64,000 nucleotides of DNA from Lunularia cruciata (lineage: Eukaryota > Streptophyta > Marchantiopsida > Lunulariales > Lunulariaceae): assembly GCA_948567375.1 (NCBI GenBank), contig OX419756.1, positions 4,593,001 to 4,657,000 on the forward strand, read 5' to 3'. A program made the position numbers and the translations under genes. The notes under the pieces are model-generated. The model was not told the origin of the DNA. It searched no databases and saw only the letters and a list, made by a program, of their open reading frames with translations. Positions 22,205-34,204 of this stretch are shown in pieces. Position 1 is the first letter of the stretch; every line of letters begins with the position of its first letter.

Positions 22205-23321
22205 GCTGCAGGAAACCAAAGAATTGTTGATCAGGGAGGGGACAAGTCTTCTTCTTGTTGAAGTCAAATTCCTCGGGCTTGTACTGGATGATATCAGGTT
22301 TGGGACTCCACCAGCCTTGGCACAAGCCGTGGCAATACTATCATTAGTAACATATCTGGATCCGCTGATGTTGTAAACTTGACCGATGACCTTTTGACTT
22401 CCTAGAACCCCATGAATGCATTAGCAAGATCCTTGTGACCAAGCTGGGTAATTTAAAGTCCTGAACTGGGAATAGGGATGGGTCTGTCTGCTTTTAGATG
22501 ATGGAAGAGCCACTCTTCTATAGGGTTATAATTGTGGGGTCCATAAATGTACACTGGTCTAAGGGAAGTTCATTTCATACCCCTGCTTTCTAGAAGTGCT
22601 TTTGTGTCCAATTTACCCTTGTGCCTGCTCTTGGGTCTCCTGAGTAAATCTCTGTGTGTGGAAGTAGATCAGATTTCAAGCACACACCAGCTGAGGAGCA
22701 GAAGATGTATTGGTCAAGGTCTGGTAAGCATCTAAGATTGCTGGGGCTTCTGTTCCTTCTCTTCCATGATATTGTAGACAATATTGAACCCCTTGCCACA
22801 AATTGTTTACTTCAATGGCTCAAAATCTTGACGATCTTCTTTGATGTGTTTCACTTGTGAAGAGTAAGCAGTATATTTAAGCAACATATTACCTCATCTA
22901 TCTCTCCCAGCAATTGTGAAGTAATTGTAGCCTTTCCTCTGGTGAACAGTGTCACTTGATGGCACTCTTTACTAGAAGCTTGGAGTGGAAGAGACCAATA
23001 AAATGGGTAACTCCAAGCATCAAAATATTCTTTGGTGCATTCTTCTTCTCCCCAACTGCTGCTGCTGCAGCCACAACACAAAGTGCAAACTTCCTTTGTC
23101 ACTCCAAAGTAGAGGTTTGACCTGCTCCATTCATACAACCATTGAAGCTTGTGGAAGCCCCCAAGAGGTCATGGAATGCAGACTTGGAAAGACTGAAAGA
23201 CTTGGACAGATTGATAGAGACAACTGCAGGTCTTGCTATTTCTCCCTGCAGGTCATGCAGCTTCTCCCTTAGTTTTAAGCTGTGCTCTGAAAATGGGTGT
23301 TGCTGCCAAAAAGGTGATCAT
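22205..23321 (-). pseudogene. CSP41B: CSP41b fragment, intron-free (copy A)
   Basis: From a start codon at 23321 the minus strand reads ITFLAATPIFRAQLKTKGEA, then VTLFTRGKATITSQLLGE, DLDQYIFCSSAGVCLKSDLL and, near 22300, DIIQYKPEEFDFNKKKT and DQQFFGFL. These follow the chloroplast RNA-binding protein CSP41b (an atypical short-chain dehydrogenase) from transit peptide to about residue 320. Frameshifts break it. The absence of introns over the whole stretch indicates that it came from a cDNA. Confidence 0.8.
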
Positions 23322-23702
23322 GCACCAATCTCTCCTAGTCTTGGAGATTCTTCAAAGGGGTCAAAAACAGGGGAGATTTTTGATGTGACTCCAAGGTTTT
23401 AACCAAATTTCAGTTCATAACTTTTGACTCATAGTAGGGATGATGAGTGGATTCTAGATTAAGCCTGCTTGTACCATATATGCTATATCAAGGAGTTCTT
23501 CCCTTCAATTTCAACATCCAATGGTTCAGTTCTGATGGGGAATGATCAACCTTGTCAGATTGAGAGTATCGGATCCGTAAGGATTTGAATGTTTGGATTC
23601 AAATGGGTACAATGCTATGAATGGCTATATGGGTACCATGCTACAGTGGCTTTATGGGTAAAATGCTTAAAATGGGTATAACTAAGATAAGGAAAATTAT
23701 TA

Positions 23703-24310
23703 TTACTCAAACATGATGGTTCCTCCTTCAATGAGGTGAATCATCTTTGGCTTGGTACTATATTGCAAAGAACTGCCTTTGCCTTTGAGTTGCTTAAGAA
23801 CCTCCTTGGTCCAATCCCTATACCTAATTATCTTCAAGAGGTAGGTGTTGCAAACTTTAGTGAACTTGTAATACAAGTGTTCTTTCAACCAAAGTGCGAG
23901 TTTGTCCATGGGCTCTTCTTTGTAAGTCTTTCCCTCCAACTTCTAAGCCTAAAGCTTCAAATCATGGATCTTCATATTTAGAGCCTTCCCTTCTGCTTCC
24001 CCCTTCATCAAGGCCACAAATTGGTCTCACACTTCTTCAAATTGCTGAATTGTCTTTAGCTTTGATTCTTCCAATTGCTTGTTCTTTGCTCTCAACTCCT
24101 CCAACAATCCTTCATGAATTTGGGCTCTTTTTGCTTCCTTGTGCATTTCATTATGCAATTCCTTTGCCTGCTATTTGAGTTGCATGGCCACCTTATTGTA
24201 CCCATATATTTTGGTTTTGTCAGTTTTTTGAGTAGGGAGTGATATTTGGAGTAGAAATGAAGGTAAGATGTAGGAAATTGGTGGATTTGGATTAGAAGGA
24301 GGAAATCCAA
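23703..24310 (-). pseudogene. Unidentified coiled-coil repeat, block A, inverted copy
   Basis: The minus strand gives KEAKRAQIHEGLLEELRAKN, QLEESKLKTIQQFEEV, LEGKTYKEEPMDKLALWL, KEHLYYKFTKVCNTYLLKI and WTKEVLKQLKGKGSSLQYS. The last 78 codons are open. This is the longest version and goes beyond the plus-strand copies at its C-terminus. Charged heptads suggest a coiled coil; the family is unknown to me. It faces the plus-strand copy at 17590 across the terpene synthase and copia segment. Confidence 0.45.
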
Positions 24311-24834
24311 TCCAAGCCAAGGAAGTTGACTTTGTATCAGAGTGAAAAGGAACTTGGATCAGACTTGGAAGGATGGAAGATCCAAAGTGAGGATATTTTG
24401 CATTGGGTTGAAGACACCCAACTCATGATCTTCAAGTACAAAATTGACTTGGGCCACACCAACCAAGAAAGGATGCCTGTTGTGAATGGCTACCTCATGC
24501 AAGCTTATATTTGAAAGTGATATGAGTAAACATGCATTAGGTGTGATTTTTGACCAAGTTTTGACTGAAAAATGATTGCAACTCGGAGAGTATAAAATCA
24601 AGACTTTTGGAAAAAGAATTTTGCAATGTTGAAGCAAGCTCATCATATTAATTCATGTAGTCCAATAAATTTGGGGTAGAGTTGCATGCCAAGTCATTGG
24701 GTTGTTGTGCACAAAGCCAAGTGAGGAAGAGCAAGCTACAATGCCTTGCAAGGGCAATTGCCCAATTTTGACCATCTCGGTCAAGAGTCTTGTCATTCTG
24801 AGTGTAGATATGACAAGAAGATTAAAAGGATGAG
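24311..24834 (-). other. Unassigned sequence shared by blocks A and B
   Basis: Present also at 54311-54889. A 95-codon open frame on the minus strand (24359-24646) is not clearly conserved in frame in B. No motif is recognised. Confidence 0.35.
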
Positions 24835-25445
24835 TTGACTTTGGATTACCTTCTTGGCATGGACTTGGAACCTGAGTTTAGGGTTCTTCTCCACTATAAG
24901 CCAAATCATCTACTTGTTGCTCAAAAACATCAAAAGAATATGCAAACTAACATCATTATGATCTTACCTTTCAACTCGATGATAAGGTCATCCTTTCTTC
25001 TAGTAACCAACCCCTCCCACTTGATACCCAAATCCATAAAATTGCTTCTAATTAGATAGGTCCATTTGATGTCACCCAAATCATTTCTCTTATTGCTTAT
25101 CAACTTGCATTGCCTTGTCATATGTGAATCCACTTTGTCTTTCATATTTCCAAGTTAAAATCCTTTGTTTCCAACCCATCTTCCTTTTCCTCTTGTGTCC
25201 AACCTCCTCCTCCTCCTCCTCTTGTCCCTATCAATGATCATGAGGAGTATGAAGTTGACCATGTCCTTGCATTTACTACACGGCTGCCAACAATATATTG
25301 TGTACAAAGTCTGTTGGAAAGGGTATCCTCTTCATGATGTCACTTGAGAATCTCTTTTTTGTCTCTAGAATGCACAAGCAACTATCTAGGAGTTTGAAGC
25401 TTCTATGGTGACAAGGATGCCACCAACTAGTGGTTGGGGAATATG
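24835..25445 (+). pseudogene. G1 integrase tail and chromodomain fragment (block A)
   Basis: Plus-strand pieces match the end of G1 pol: FQLDDKV-like text, the IGPFDVTQIISLI segment and a chromodomain with YKVCWKGYPLHDVT. It runs up to the purine tract GGTTGGGGAATA, where a degraded LTR start meets the L4 fragment. It is the same piece as 54890-55487. Confidence 0.7.
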
Positions 25446-25449
25446 TAAT

Positions 25450-25735
25450 AATATAAAGTGTATAGATGAGCTTGAGAAAAATACAAAACTTCACACTCAA
25501 TACTCTGATGTCCCAAAGAAGCACCTTATCTTTATTATATAGCAAAGGTGATCATCTCAAAAGAAGCTCCACCCTTGGATCATATACATGGATTGGGGAC
25601 ATGTAAGCAAGCTCTACCCTTAGATTAGTTGCATGGATGGGTGACATGTTGGTCCTTGTCCTATCTTATTGGTCAAGCAAGTTTGACAAGAGGGAATCTT
25701 TAAAGAATCTTCTTGTAGGAATCTCAAACTAGCAC
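25450..25735 (-). repeat. L4 LTR fragment
   Basis: Matches the 3' half of the L4 LTR inverted (AAGAAGCACCTTATCTTTATT, and the GGTGACATGTTGGTCC stretch shared with 38990-39020). It is sandwiched between the G1 fragment and the G1 LTR. Confidence 0.7.
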
Positions 25736-25741
25736 GAGTGA

Positions 25742-26189
25742 TGTAAAAGACCACTACCAAGGAGAGAAATAGGAGAATTGAAGATCACATTAGGACATTT
25801 GAATGTGGGAAACTCCTAATGCCTACCTTGAGCTTTGGCTTTGGTATTTATGGGAAACATACAAGGTTCTTGAGAAGCTTCCTTGAGCCGCCTTCTTGGA
25901 ATGCAAGCAAAGTTAACTGGGAAGCTTTCGAGAAGTTGCCTACTTGGCATGCAAGCTAAGCTAGTTGGAAGCTTCTAGAAGTTACCTACTTGGGGTGCAA
26001 GCTAAGCTAACCAGGAAGCTTCCCAAGAAACTTTCTTCTAGAATTTGCCACTTGGCATGCACATTATCCAATACTTGAGAGGGTATCAAGTAGCTTCTTA
26101 GATACTTCTAGAATATTCTAGGCTAATTTGGCCTATTTGTTACTTTGTTAGCCTTGACTAACTTCATCACTAAACTCCATATTGTTACA
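25742..26189 (-). repeat. G1 3' LTR of inverted copy, with HSE-like site
   Basis: The 448-bp LTR has the standard ends (TGTTACA and TGTAAAAGA on the plus strand). At 25968-25980 it holds GAAGCTTCTAGAA, a perfect three-unit GAA/TTC heat-shock-element arrangement, about 130 bp upstream of the inverted TATA box near 25840. Confidence 0.85.
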
Positions 26190-26331
26190 TATTCCTCCAC
26201 CACTAGTTGGTGATGTTCTAGTTTCCATTGAAGCTTCAAACTCTTGGATGGCCATTTGTGCATTCTATAAATGAGAAAGAGACCCCCAAGTTGCATCATG
26301 AAGAGGATTTCCCTTTCAAGAAGACTTTGTA

Positions 26332-27540
26332 CTATGTATGGTGTTGATGGCCTTGTTGAATGTGGCAATGTGCAAGGATACAATCAACTTCATACACTTC
26401 ATGATCATTGATAGGGATAGGAGGAGGTTGGACACAAGAGGAAAAACAAGATGGATTAGGAACAAAGGGTTTCAGCTTGGATATATGAAAGATAGTGTGG
26501 ATGTACATATGACAAGGCAAGGCAAGTCAATAAGCAATAGGAGAAATGATTTGGGTGACATCAAAGGGTCCTATCCAATTAGGAGCAAGTTTAGGGACTT
26601 GGGTATCAAGTGGGAGGGGTAGGTTACTAAAAACTAGCATAACCTTATCGCCAACTTGAAAGGTGAGATCCCAATGATGGTGGTCTGCATATTGTTTTTG
26701 ACAATTTTGAGCAACAAGGAGATGAGATTTGGCTTGTTGAATGAATTGGGATATGGTGGTCAAGAAGGTGGAAGTATGAGGGACATGAGATGGAGGAGGA
26801 GCAAGAAGAGATTTTGGAACAAGTGGATCTTGGCCAAAATTGAGGAAGAAATGAGAGAATTCAGTGCTTGCATGTTTGGAATTATTGTATGCAAACTCCG
26901 TAGTTGCAAGACATTCATCCCAACTAGTATGGTGAATGTTGATGAAGGTACAAAGCATATCCTCCAAGGTGCAATTTTCACATTCAGTTTGTCCATTAAT
27001 TTGAGGATGATAGGCCGTACATAAAGTAATCTTGGTGCCGAGTATCCGGAAGAGTGCTTGCTAAAAATTTCCAATGAATCAACGATAATGTTGAAGATGA
27101 GTACATGAGGCATCCCATGATGCCCCAAGACAATGTCAAAAGAGATTTGTACCAATATTGGAGCATCCACGGTACAAAGGTTGGTACCAAATGGATTTGC
27201 TTACTAAATTGATCCACAAATACCACTATCATTGTGTGACTTTGCTTTGTCTTGGGCAAGGATGTAATGAGATCCCAACTCAAATGTTCCGATTGAGCAG
27301 ATGGAATAGGGAGTGGTTGAAGGTGTCCACTCAATTTCTGGTTGTTGGCCTTGTTACATTGGCAGTTCTCACATGATTGAACAAACTCTCAAACATCTTG
27401 TGCCATGTTTGGCCACCACTATTGGTGTTGGAGGGTACTCAAGGTCTTTTCCACACCCATGTGACCAATGATTGATAAGTGATGGGCTTCTTGGAGGAGT
27501 AAAGTCAAAGATCACCCTTGGCTAGAACATATATCCGGTC
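26332..27540 (-). pseudogene. G1 integrase and chromodomain (inverted copy)
   Basis: Integrase core pieces at 27334-26996 (LSWDLITSLPKTKQ, VVFVDQFSKQIHLVP) lead to a 146-codon open stretch (26967-26527) with FAYNNSKHASTEFS, then LAPNWIGPFDVTQIISPIAY. The chromodomain segment follows (ISKLKPFVPN, YEVDCILAHCHIQ) and is frameshifted. The zinc-binding part is near 27360-27500. Confidence 0.82.
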
Positions 27541-27699
27541 TTCATGGAATAAAAGGCCTTCCTTGAAGGAGAAGGTGTTGTACTCCTTGTCACATATTGC
27601 AAGACTACCTTGTACCATCTGAAAGAAGAGATCTTATTGTAGAGTTGTCCTAAACTCAATTTGCATTTTGGAGTCAATTGATACTGCCAAAATTGCTAC

Positions 27700-29050
27700 C
27701 GTGATGAGAGGAAGAGACTTCAAATCAGGTTGTCATGATAGGGAATCAGGGATGATATGGAACTGATTGGATTTGTACTCAAGTTTGATGTCAAACAATT
27801 AGAATTGCTTCTCCCATTGATGATGTCAACTCTTCATGTATTCCAAATGTAATGTTTGCAACAAGGGTTTGTGAATGGTTTGCATGATCACCTGTTTTCC
27901 CAAGAGATGATGCCTCCATACCTTGGTGGCATCATTGCTAGTTGTTCTTGATATCATATAGAGTAATTCCTTTATGTGATGTTTAATTGATGATACACAA
28001 AGGCAATGGGATGTAACCCATATGCGAATTCTTATTGCAACACAACTCCAATAGTAAAGTTAGAAGCATCCAAGTCAACCACACAAGGTAGTTGAGGATC
28101 ATATGGTTGAAGAATGGGTCTTGAAGACACCATATGTTTCAACTTTTAGAATGCTTCTTCATGCTTGGTGGTCCATTGAAAGCTTGAGTTTTTTCCTAAG
28201 AGGTTGGTCAATGGTGTTGTCAAATGCACATAGTAGTGGATGAACCATCGGAAAAAACTTGCCAATCCATTAAATGCTTGCACCTCTCTAGCATCCTTTG
28301 GAGTAGGCAAATCAATAATGGCCTTGATTTCTCCTCTTCCATCTTGATCCCTTCTGATGAGATCTTGTGGCCCAAGAAGGTAACTTCCTTTTGCCAAAAG
28401 ATACACTTTAACTTCTTGCAATAAAACTTCCATTGACATAATTGCCTTAAGACTTCTTGCACATGATTTTCATGTTTTGCCTTTGTCTTGCTATAGATTA
28501 AAATATAATCTAAGAACACCACCATGTACTATCCAATAGTCCATCCAACACCTAATGCATCTGATCCATGAAGACTAGTGGAGCATTAGTGAGCCTAAAA
28601 AGTAGAACTCTCCATTCAAAATGTCCATACCTTATGAGAAAGGTAGTGTTTTGCACATCTTCCCTATAGATTTGCCAATAGCTTCTATGAAGGTCCAACT
28701 TGGAGAAGTATTGTGCTCTACTCAATTGATCAAGCAAGTCATCAATTCAAGGTAAGAGATATGCACTTTTCACTATTTGTTTATTGAGCCCGCGATAATC
28801 AATATAGAAACAAAGTCCTTCATCCTCCTTTGGAACTAATAGTACCGGTGCTCCCTAAGAGGATGTACTATATTGTATGAAATCCTTCTCCAACAACTCC
28901 ATAAGTGTTATTTGCAACTCCTCCAACTCTTTTGGTGAGAGCCAATAGATTGGTCTACTCATTAGAGTATGCCCTAGCAATAACTCAATCTTGAAGGGCA
29001 TACCACAATTGGAGGGTAATCCCTTTGGCAGATTATCTTGAAACACATCT
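27700..29050 (-). pseudogene. G1 RT and RNase H (inverted copy)
   Basis: The RT reads PIYWLSPKELEELQ, FSKLDLHRSYWQI, RLTNAPLVFMDQMH and VVFLDYILIYSKTK; the catalytic FLDD is changed to FLDY. The frame then continues through the FLGHKISSEGI segment into RNase H, which is broken by stops around 27900-28100. Confidence 0.82.
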
Positions 29051-29297
29051 ACAAACTCTTGAACTATTTGATCAATGATTGCTTGATGAGGCTCTTGACC
29101 CTCCTTAGATTCTCCTTGTGCAATTTTCTTGATTCACATCACAAAAATAGACTTATTTTTCTCCAAAGTTTGCTCTATAGTTGCTTCATTGAAAAACTTC
29201 CCATTTAGGGACTTATCTTCCTTCAAAGCTTGCTCTATGGCTGCTTTCTTGACAAATTCCCCATCTTGGGATTTATCTTCCTTCAAAGCTTGTTGTC

Positions 29298-29609
29298 ATG
29301 CCATTTGTAGTGTTGCATCTAGATTACTCGGACACTAGAGTTCTAGTGATAGTAGCTAGAGTTATTTCAGCAGTTTCTTAGAGACTACTTTCTGACGGTC
29401 AAATTTTATGTTTGAGGTACTGACTTCACGGTGGGGCACACTATCACCGTAGACTGGTGCCCTAGCCAACTGGTCCACCCTCACTTGTTATCCTAGTGAT
29501 TGTGCCATTGTTATCTATACACTTGTAGCTTTGGCTAGGAGAGGTAGTTTGATCTCATCCTTGGTGATCCTGGTAGCTTAGGACTTAGATACAAACTTCT
29601 CTTATGTCA
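29298..29609 (+). repeat. G2 copy 2: 5' LTR remnant
   Basis: LTR sequence starting TTGTAGTGTTGCATC, with about 1 kb missing compared with the inverted LTR at 12856-14110, and ending CTTATGTCA. A primer-site-like TGGTGGCAGAGT follows at 29619-29630; I cannot assign its tRNA. Confidence 0.55.
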
Positions 29610-29933
29610 AATGCCAAATGGTGGCAGAGTCAGTCTCATGTTGTTTTATGAGATGGAGGGTTTTTGTTTAGATTTTTTGTGATTGGACCCCCTCCATTCT
29701 CTACTTCTTGTTTGTGCACCACATTTGTGTGAGGTGCACTGACTTTTGAACGTTGGTGCTCTAGTGTGCTCTTGGTAGTGAGGCTGGAGTGATGACCAAT
29801 CAGACTATCTTTGTTTCTCTCCGATGAGGTAAGAAGTGATGACTTGCAGATCGTGAGAGTGCTTGTTGTGATGGCAGGTTACAGCTTGCCCTTTCCCCTA
29901 GTGTAATTATCTCAATTAGAGTTACACTAGTGG

Positions 29934-31605
29934 GTGGTGCTTAGTTGGTATTGGCACTTGGTGGAGTATTTGCAATTTGTGGTTTTGGTTTGCGGTTGTG
30001 GTTGTGGTTACTTTGTCACGACAAAGTTTGTTGGGGATTCAAGAGGAGTTAGCCCTATAGTACATAGTGGGTTTACTCGAAGTAGCATTCGGTATCAGCC
30101 TGTATCTCGAGTCCCAATGAGAGAGGAGATTGACTCTGAGTTGGAGTTTGACACAAGAGCTGATTCAATTGAAAGTGCACTTGGTGTGTCCGTATCATTG
30201 TTGTGTGACATGGACGAGATTTATGGGGCCTTGAAAAGCCCTAGGCGTTACTCTGGTATAGTGGGTACCATTGAGTTGGATGACTTCATCCAGGAGTTTG
30301 ATGGTTGGTGTGATCTGTAGTAGATGCGGAACCCAACTTTGTTTACGTCTTTCATGGTATGGAAGAGGTTGTTTCAGCATTTGGAGGGTCCACCAATGGA
30401 TGACTACCACAAGTTCAGGAGAGCTAATTTGGAGGAGATTGAGTTATGGAGACAATATTGGTCTCCAAACTATGTCTCTATCACCTTAGGCTTGGTGGTC
30501 AGGAGTAGATTGACTGTACCTATGATTTCTAGCTAGAGTAGTGTTGGTGGAGCTAGTGGAGAGGCACTAGCTGGAGATAGTGTTACCACGAGTGGAAGTA
30601 CCGCTACAAGAGGTGATATGGTACCGAGGTTTTAACCCCATGGTGGAGTTCTTCAAGTGTTTGAGGCAGAACTACCAAGGAGTGTGGACTGACAAGTTGA
30701 GGAGCTTGCAAGAGTTCCAACGGAAGGTTGGAGAGACCCTAAGTAAGGCATACACTCGCATGAGGTGGCTGATCAATTTCACACAAGGAGTTATTGAGGT
30801 GGTCTATTTTTTGTATGGGATACTAGATATGGAGTTACAATGTAGAGTTCATGATGCTACATTGTTGTAGGCTACTTTGCCCACTTTGGCAGTGGTCTTT
30901 GGTTTGGCTGAGCATATTGAGCTCAACATGGTGGAGGAGAGAGTGGTGATATTTGGATTTGGTAGGGAGACCTCATCCATGGTTGTGACTTCTTCTAGAG
31001 TGTAGTAGAGTGCACCATGCCCAGTTGGTTTTTGAGGACAAGGTGGACAGCACAAATCCTATGGAGCGAGTGGAGGGCCTAGTGGAGTTAGACCCTTACC
31101 TTAATTTTTGGGTCAGCATTAGCTAGTGAGTAGTGGTGTTGCTTGTTAGACTTGTGGTGGACCTCACCATCGGAGAAAGTGTACTCAAGGCAGTGGACCT
31201 GATACCTTGGGTGCATCACAGCCAGTACAGAGGCAGTGTGAGCATTGCCACAGATTTGGTCATACTAGTGATCGATGTTTTGACCTACACCCAAAGTTAT
31301 GGAGTGGTAGGGCTGCTATGGCAAGTAGTAGAGGAGCTCCAATTTATGGAAGACGAGGTGGTAGAGGATCTATGCCTAGTAGGAGTGCGGTATATGCCCT
31401 TACTTTTGATACAACTATGGCTACTTGGATTGAGCAGTTGGAGCAGAGATTGGCTATTGCTCAGAGGAGATCAAATTTGGGCGTTGAGGCTTCCACCTCA
31501 TATGCTAGTAATAGAGATGCTTTGGAGTGCATGTGCAGAGCAATACAGGTGGACCCATATGCAGCAATGACTAGGAGTGCAGTACGTGCTCTAGAGCCTA
31601 GATGA
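29934..31605 (+). pseudogene. G2 copy 2: gag with two zinc knuckles
   Basis: The start (FVVLVCGCGCGYFVTTKF) matches the inverted fragment at 12446. The capsid-like part reads VEFFKCLRQNYQGVW and LQEFQRKVGETLSKAYTRM (about 30640-30770). Two knuckles follow: a first, interrupted by TAG (TCGGPHHRRKC near 31150), and CEHCHRFGHTSDRC (31238-31279), a perfect C-x2-C-x4-H-x4-C. A 132-codon frame (31207-31605) is open over the second. Gag packages element RNA. Confidence 0.75.
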
Positions 31606-32560
31606 GCATCAGTGGATTTAAACCCACAAAGAGGAGAGGTTGGGAGACAAGTCAAACTTTCCCTGTCTTTCACACTATTTGAGGCATTGTAGACTACATC
31701 TATGGTTCTTAGACGGCCTAGTGCAGGTGTATAGATGGTGATGGAGTTCATGATGGACTACCTACTCATCAACCACATGATACTAACAAATTGAGTCTAG
31801 CATGATGTTGGGGGTGGCTCAGCTGATTATGTAGTATCCTTTATTTTCAGCCAATGACATGTTTACATTGGGAGTTGACCCAGCTCCAGTGTTTCGGTTG
31901 TCTGCCACGGTTTGTGAGAGTAGGGATGATGCGGTTCCTACTACTAGAGTAGAGGTGGTTGGTAGTGGAGCTGACTTGGTTGGGGAGCATGGGATCCGAT
32001 CAGCGACAAGTGGTTTATAGAAGGCAGTGACGGCTAGACTGGAGGAGTTGCCCGCTAGACCGGCCTTTGAGTGAGCGTGGTTCACACCTGGTGTTGTCCT
32101 ATTGGATAACTAGAGGGGGATTTTCCATTTTGTGGCACCTTCAAGGAAGGTCTGTACACCATAGAGAGTCTTGTTAGACTCTAATGCGCAGCCCCTTATG
32201 TTGGAGAAGGCTACAGTTGTCAATTTGGAGTTACAAAAGACCAATGTGGAGAGGTGTCAATTTCAGATCCAAACATCTCTAGGTGGTGGTTCGACACAAT
32301 ATATCACATGTGGGAGCTTGTTGTCCAGGTTTAGCCTGGTCACCCAATTGATAGCTTGGTGGTGAGAGCTCAAGCTATTGCAACAATAGCTGAATCATAT
32401 GATGTGCTAGTTGGGGGAGTAGTATTATACTCCATGGGTTGTAGTATTGATTATTGGGAGGAGACAGCTTCCTATAGACCAGGTTGGCAATCTAGTGAGG
32501 GATGGGTATGTCACCTACCAGTACGCTTCATTAGTGGCAGTCTTGGCTAACTACAGTCCG
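31606..32560 (+). pseudogene. G2 copy 2: linker and aspartic protease
   Basis: The linker matches copy 1 at 3305-3560. The protease frame (32171-32365) begins LDSNAQPLMLEKATVV; the active-site motif would be D-S-G-A, so glycine has become asparagine. QFQIQTSLGGGS and, further on, ESYDVLVGGVVLY and YRPGWQSSEG belong to the same domain. Inactive as it stands. Confidence 0.65.
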
Positions 32561-32839
32561 AGACCATGGCAACATCAATTTTAGCTTTCAATGGTGCAGT
32601 TACTTGTCCGAGTGTCTTGTTGGAAGGGAACGCCTATGCATAGGATACTCTAGTACCAGAGGAGATCACTTGAATTTGGATTACAAGTGGGATTGTTCCA
32701 TCTACCTTGGATGTTCCATTGTGGAGTTCAAAGGAGGCATTGTAGCAACATGCAGATCAGTTGGTGCAACAGGCTTGGAGTGGAGCCTTTGTACAATCAA
32801 GAGATGAGTGTGAGGATGAGCCTCCAGAGTTGATTGCTT

Positions 32840-33850
32840 TGACACCTCTGGATACCACACTCATTGCTTGGCAGTATCCAATAGAGGGGATATGTTTATT
32901 GGAGTTGTTCAATGGGATCAGCACCGTACTAGCTACGGTATTATAGGCGGGTATACAAGTACAAAGGTACTTGTATCTAGAGAGAGATGAGACTGCTAGG
33001 CAAGTCTCTCTACATCATGTGGCACACTTGGCCTATTGATATCCGGAGTTATTACCAATGTCAACAGTCAGAGGTTACCAGAGGGCCTTACCAACAGACA
33101 TTTCCTTACTGGGTGCGCATGATCTGGAGAGATATGGACCTATTCACTTGGTGATTTTTGGATGGCCATGTTAGGGACATACACGTGCTGGCCGAGGTTT
33201 GGGTCTTTAGGATCCTCATTTTGGTGTGTTTTGGGAGATGTTATGGGTACTACGACATCTCCAGGTTCATCAGTCCATTTCTCTAGCTTACCTTTTGGAG
33301 AATATTCCTTTGATGGGTGATTCTTGCACCAAAGTGGTGGTGAGTACACATCAGGTCGATTCTTGGATGGGATCTGCTATATTGTTAGATACAGCTAGAG
33401 TGGGATCACGAGCTCATCGTCTTTGTCTTTGGTGGACAAACCTCTTACCCAAAGAGGTTTTATAGCGTGCTTATGATGGGATTCAACGACTTGACCTCAT
33501 CCTTGTTGATGACATCTTGGATTTTGGGAGTCAGGTGGTAGTGGTTGATAGGTCACCTATGGTAGTGGTGAACCTACTGGGACAATTTAGAGTTGCATTT
33601 CCCACACTCATGAGTTTCCCAAGCTCTCATGTTTTTTGAGAGGCATGACCTGGACTTGTTTGGGACTCACAATTATAGTAGTTAGTGGAACCCAATGATG
33701 ATGAGATAGAACGAGCGATGGGTTTTCACACCAATATTACCACTATTCTAGTAGTGTTAGAGGCATCCAAGCATCAGGTGTTAGGTTAGGCTATGGACCT
33801 AACCTGTTTGACCTGGATTGTGAGCCTTGGCTTGGTAGAGCAGCATAGGA
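32840..33850 (+). pseudogene. G2 copy 2: C5-cytosine DNA methyltransferase domain
   Basis: Motifs follow the order of DNMT3-type enzymes. Motif I: CLLELFNGISTVLATVL (32889 onward) with VQRYLYLERDETAR after it. Motif IV: FGWPC, catalytic cysteine 33169-33171, then TAG in place of the glutamine of PCQ, then GHTRAGRGLG. Motif VI: YLLENIPLMGDS (33283-33322). Motif VIII: GSRAHRLCLWWTNL (33400-33450). Near 33690: EPNDDEIERAMGF; and the last motif, LG-stop-AMDLTCLTWI (33780-33825). Such an enzyme transfers methyl groups from SAM to cytosine. It sits between protease and RT, so it would be made as part of the element polyprotein. Confidence 0.82.
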
Positions 33851-34204
33851 TGCACTTGATAGGCATCACCTTTTGGACACTTGTGAGCCTTGTGCCTATC
33901 AAGACGATTCAAGCATATGTTGGGGGTGATGGACCAAGTGGACATGGTATTCTTGGGACAATACCAATAGGGAGAGTGGTCTACTTGGAGTCCATCCAGG
34001 TGAGCGTGGGCTATTTGGATTACACCTTGGTCCACTTGGGATGTAGCTAGAGGACATGTGGAGCTTGCAGCCAGAGTGGATGGAGTTTCTCACACAGAGG
34101 TTGGGACCTCTAGTGGTCGAGGGCATGACACTATTGCTCCTAAGGGCCCACTTTAGCAGCCAGTTAGTACGTCTTCCACTCCTACTACAGTTATAAAGGA
34201 TACT

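Larger units (their letters stand above)
21751..23590 (+). mobile_element. Ty1/copia C1 remnant with captured host genes, block A
   Basis: The last 60 bp of the C1 LTR (ending GATTCTTGACA at 21811) are followed by the primer-binding site TGGTATCAGAGC (21814-21825), a short leader and then antisense aldolase and CSP41b sequence, exactly as in block B. The element stops near 23590, where B continues into pol, so pol and the 3' LTR are deleted here. The outer 200 bp of the LTR are also gone. Confidence 0.75.
25742..29297 (-). mobile_element. G1 chromovirus, inverted copy
   Basis: Minus-strand copy with its 3' LTR at 25742-26189, purine tract (TGGTGGAGGAATA), chromodomain (26330-26520), integrase, RNase H and RT up to about 29050, and pol-start sequence to 29297. 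The 5' LTR, gag and protease are absent; G2 copy 2 begins at 29298. It provides an independent copy of every domain of the element at 1-3304. Confidence 0.88.

Noticed and set aside
32840-33850. DNMT domain as a bacterial restriction-modification gene or contamination
   Set aside because: It is collinear with a gypsy protease on the left and RT on the right, and the same arrangement occurs in a second copy with the same decay pattern.
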